This document shows, piece by piece, positions 6,161-7,217 of a DNA stretch of 7,217 nt (within the stretch, counting starts at the first letter, position 1; each line of letters begins with the position of its first letter). This stretch comes from RGIG3102 sp045633415 (GTDB lineage: Bacteria > Bacillota > Clostridia > Oscillospirales > Ruminococcaceae). A model generated the notes under the pieces. The model was not told the DNA's origin. It did no database searches and saw only the letters and a list, made by a program, of their open reading frames with translations. Location: NCBI GenBank assembly GCA_045633415.1, contig JAZQYH010000126.1, forward strand, positions 1 to 7,217. The letters are read 5' to 3'. The position numbers were made by a program, and so were the translations under genes.

Positions 6161-7217
6161 TCAGTAATCAAAATAGAAGCCCTGAAATACTATTCCGTCC
6201 TGATTGATGAAACGCCCTTGACTGTCTTTTGGTATAGCTTCGTGTGCTCTACCATCACCTATAACAATAGTAGAAAGCGTAGAGTCCGATTTCCCGCACA
6301 CCCTACAATCAGCGTTATTTTTAATTTGACCATTTAGAACTTGAGCGTCTGGGCGTTGTGTCGCCAGCACCAAGTGAATACCAAAGGCTCTGCCTTGTCT
6401 GGCTATCGTTGAAATGCACATTTCAATGCTATCCATCAGGGCTTTTCGTTCTTTGGTTGCCCCTGTTTTATCCATCAGCTCTGCAATTTCATCACAGGCG
6501 AAAATTATTCGCTGCATATCGCTGCTGATTTTCAGGCGGTATTCGCCAATATTCTTGACCTTGTGGGTGACAAACAGTTTCTTTCTGCTCTCCAGCTCGT
6601 TTACAATCTCCTCCAGCTTCGTGAGTAGCTTTTCTTCATCAGTGATAATCTCTGTCAGCTGATGCCAGCCATCAGAGAAATCAACTCCTCCTTTGAAGTC
6701 AGCAATCACTACGGCATTGTTGCGTTTGATGTGCTGCCAAAGAATAGTTTTCAGTAGCACACTTTTCCCACTCCCAGTACTCCCACCAATTAAAATCATA
6801 GGGCTTTTATCGATGTCCACCCATATATCTTCAACAAGTCCCTTGCCTAAAATAATACGGGCATCGTTTCCCCAGTCAATATTTCTGTCATCCCAGAGAA
6901 TTTTCTGGAACGCATTTTCGTTGGCTACTGTGACAATTTCAACAGTTCTTCGGTCAATCTCTCTTATCTGACCTATGTAACCTTTGAAAACGCTCTCCAG
7001 CTCTGACTGGTGGTCTTCCCATAAAGTGCGTGGGAATCCAACTCCTTCAAATGTCAGGATTTGTCGATTTTTGTCGATTTCCTGATTTTTCACCAGCCAC
7101 GGCACTTCGTATGCGGCATTGTAAAAGTCTGCTCTTAATAGGTCGTTGAAATATTTCCAGCTATGTTTCACATACCCTTGCATATACAACAACGCCATAA
7201 AAAGTACCACCCCGATA
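6161..7217 (-). CDS. FtsK/SpoIIIE-family DNA translocase ATPase, probably from a conjugative or mobilizable element, 5'-partial
   Basis: P-loop ATPase of the FtsK/SpoIIIE group, which pump double-stranded DNA; short versions act as coupling or transfer ATPases in integrative elements. The frame stays open past the GTG at 7210 to the window edge (Ile-Gly precede it), so that GTG is probably an internal valine. The end MVLFMALLYM looks like the tail of a membrane segment. Numbering from that Val: Walker A GGSTGSGKS (142-150), then DFKGG (171-175), Walker B IIFACDE with Asp240/Glu241, candidate arginine finger at Arg271 in RQGRAFGIHL, and ATQRPDA (283-289), a hallmark of the family. It ends about 60 residues after that motif with no gamma DNA-reading domain, unlike chromosomal FtsK/SpoIIIE. 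It converges on the kinase gene and ends at a strong terminator. Relation to Tn916 Orf21 is at family level only. Confidence 0.9.
   Translation of the reverse strand, partial: IGVVLFMALLYMQGYVKHSWKYFNDLLRADFYNAAYEVPWLVKNQEIDKNRQILTFEGVGFPRTLWEDHQSELESVFKGYIGQIREIDRRTVEIVTVANENAFQKILWDDRNIDWGNDARIILGKGLVEDIWVDIDKSPMILIGGSTGSGKSVLLKTILWQHIKRNNAVVIADFKGGVDFSDGWHQLTEIITDEEKLLTKLEEIVNELESRKKLFVTHKVKNIGEYRLKISSDMQRIIFACDEIAELMDKTGATKERKALMDSIEMCISTIARQGRAFGIHLVLATQRPDAQVLNGQIKNNADCRVCGKSDSTLSTIVIGDGRAHEAIPKDSQGRFINQDGIVFQGFYFDY

Noticed and set aside
6155..6337. Small + strand frame (60 residues) opposite the FtsK-like gene's 3' end
   Set aside because: It overlaps the minus-strand terminator side and the real coding sequence; no ribosome binding site or recognisable domain.
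6414..6971. Two + strand Ser/Ile/Leu-rich frames opposite the FtsK-like gene
   Set aside because: Shadows of the minus-strand coding sequence, whose Walker A, Walker B and TQRPDA motifs leave no doubt which strand is coding.

Overview
The window reads as chromosomal or mobile-element DNA from a low-to-moderate GC monoderm Firmicute, most likely a gut-type Clostridium/Ruminococcus relative. The evidence is AT-leaning codon use, GGAGG-type ribosome binding sites, tightly overlapping genes, a Gly/Pro/Met-rich tail on the adaptor protein, and a histidine kinase of a style common in clostridia. The species call is inference.

Region 1 (positions 1-3974, + strand) is a three-gene MacAB/YknXYZ-type ABC export operon. 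It encodes a membrane-anchored HlyD/MacA-like adaptor (5'-partial, its start codon probably one base outside the window), a MacB/LolD-type ATPase and a MacB/FtsX-type permease. The genes overlap by 1 and 8 bases, so translation is probably coupled. The adaptor has an unusually long alpha-helical hairpin (about 270 residues) and a 63-residue glycine-rich tail holding two 48-bp tandem repeats.

Region 2 (3975-4103) is a 129-base regulatory gap. It holds a long imperfect hairpin, two exact 9-bp direct repeats (TTTAGTCTG) 11 bp apart, and an extended -10 element just downstream. This layout fits an OmpR/PhoB-family operator and therefore autoregulation by the next gene.

Region 3 (4104-6000, + strand) is a two-component system: an OmpR/PhoB-type response regulator and a sensor histidine kinase overlapping it by 11 bases. 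The kinase has two membrane segments, a roughly 125-residue external sensor region, no complete HAMP domain and a degenerate ATP-binding G1 box. The likely circuit is that the kinase senses envelope stress or an exported or toxic compound and the regulator controls the exporter, itself, or both. The substrate cannot be told from this sequence.

Region 4 (6001-7217) is a 160-base convergent intergenic stretch with a strong intrinsic terminator for the minus strand, followed by the 3' part of an FtsK/SpoIIIE-family DNA-pumping ATPase on the minus strand, open to the window's end. That family in this short form is typical of conjugative or mobilizable elements, so the exporter/two-component block may sit at the edge of, or be cargo in, an integrated element. 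I found no tRNA, rRNA, CRISPR array, IS element or recognisable att site. I did not find a clearly new system. The most unusual features are the long adaptor hairpin with its repeat tail, and the repeat-plus-hairpin operator before the regulator.
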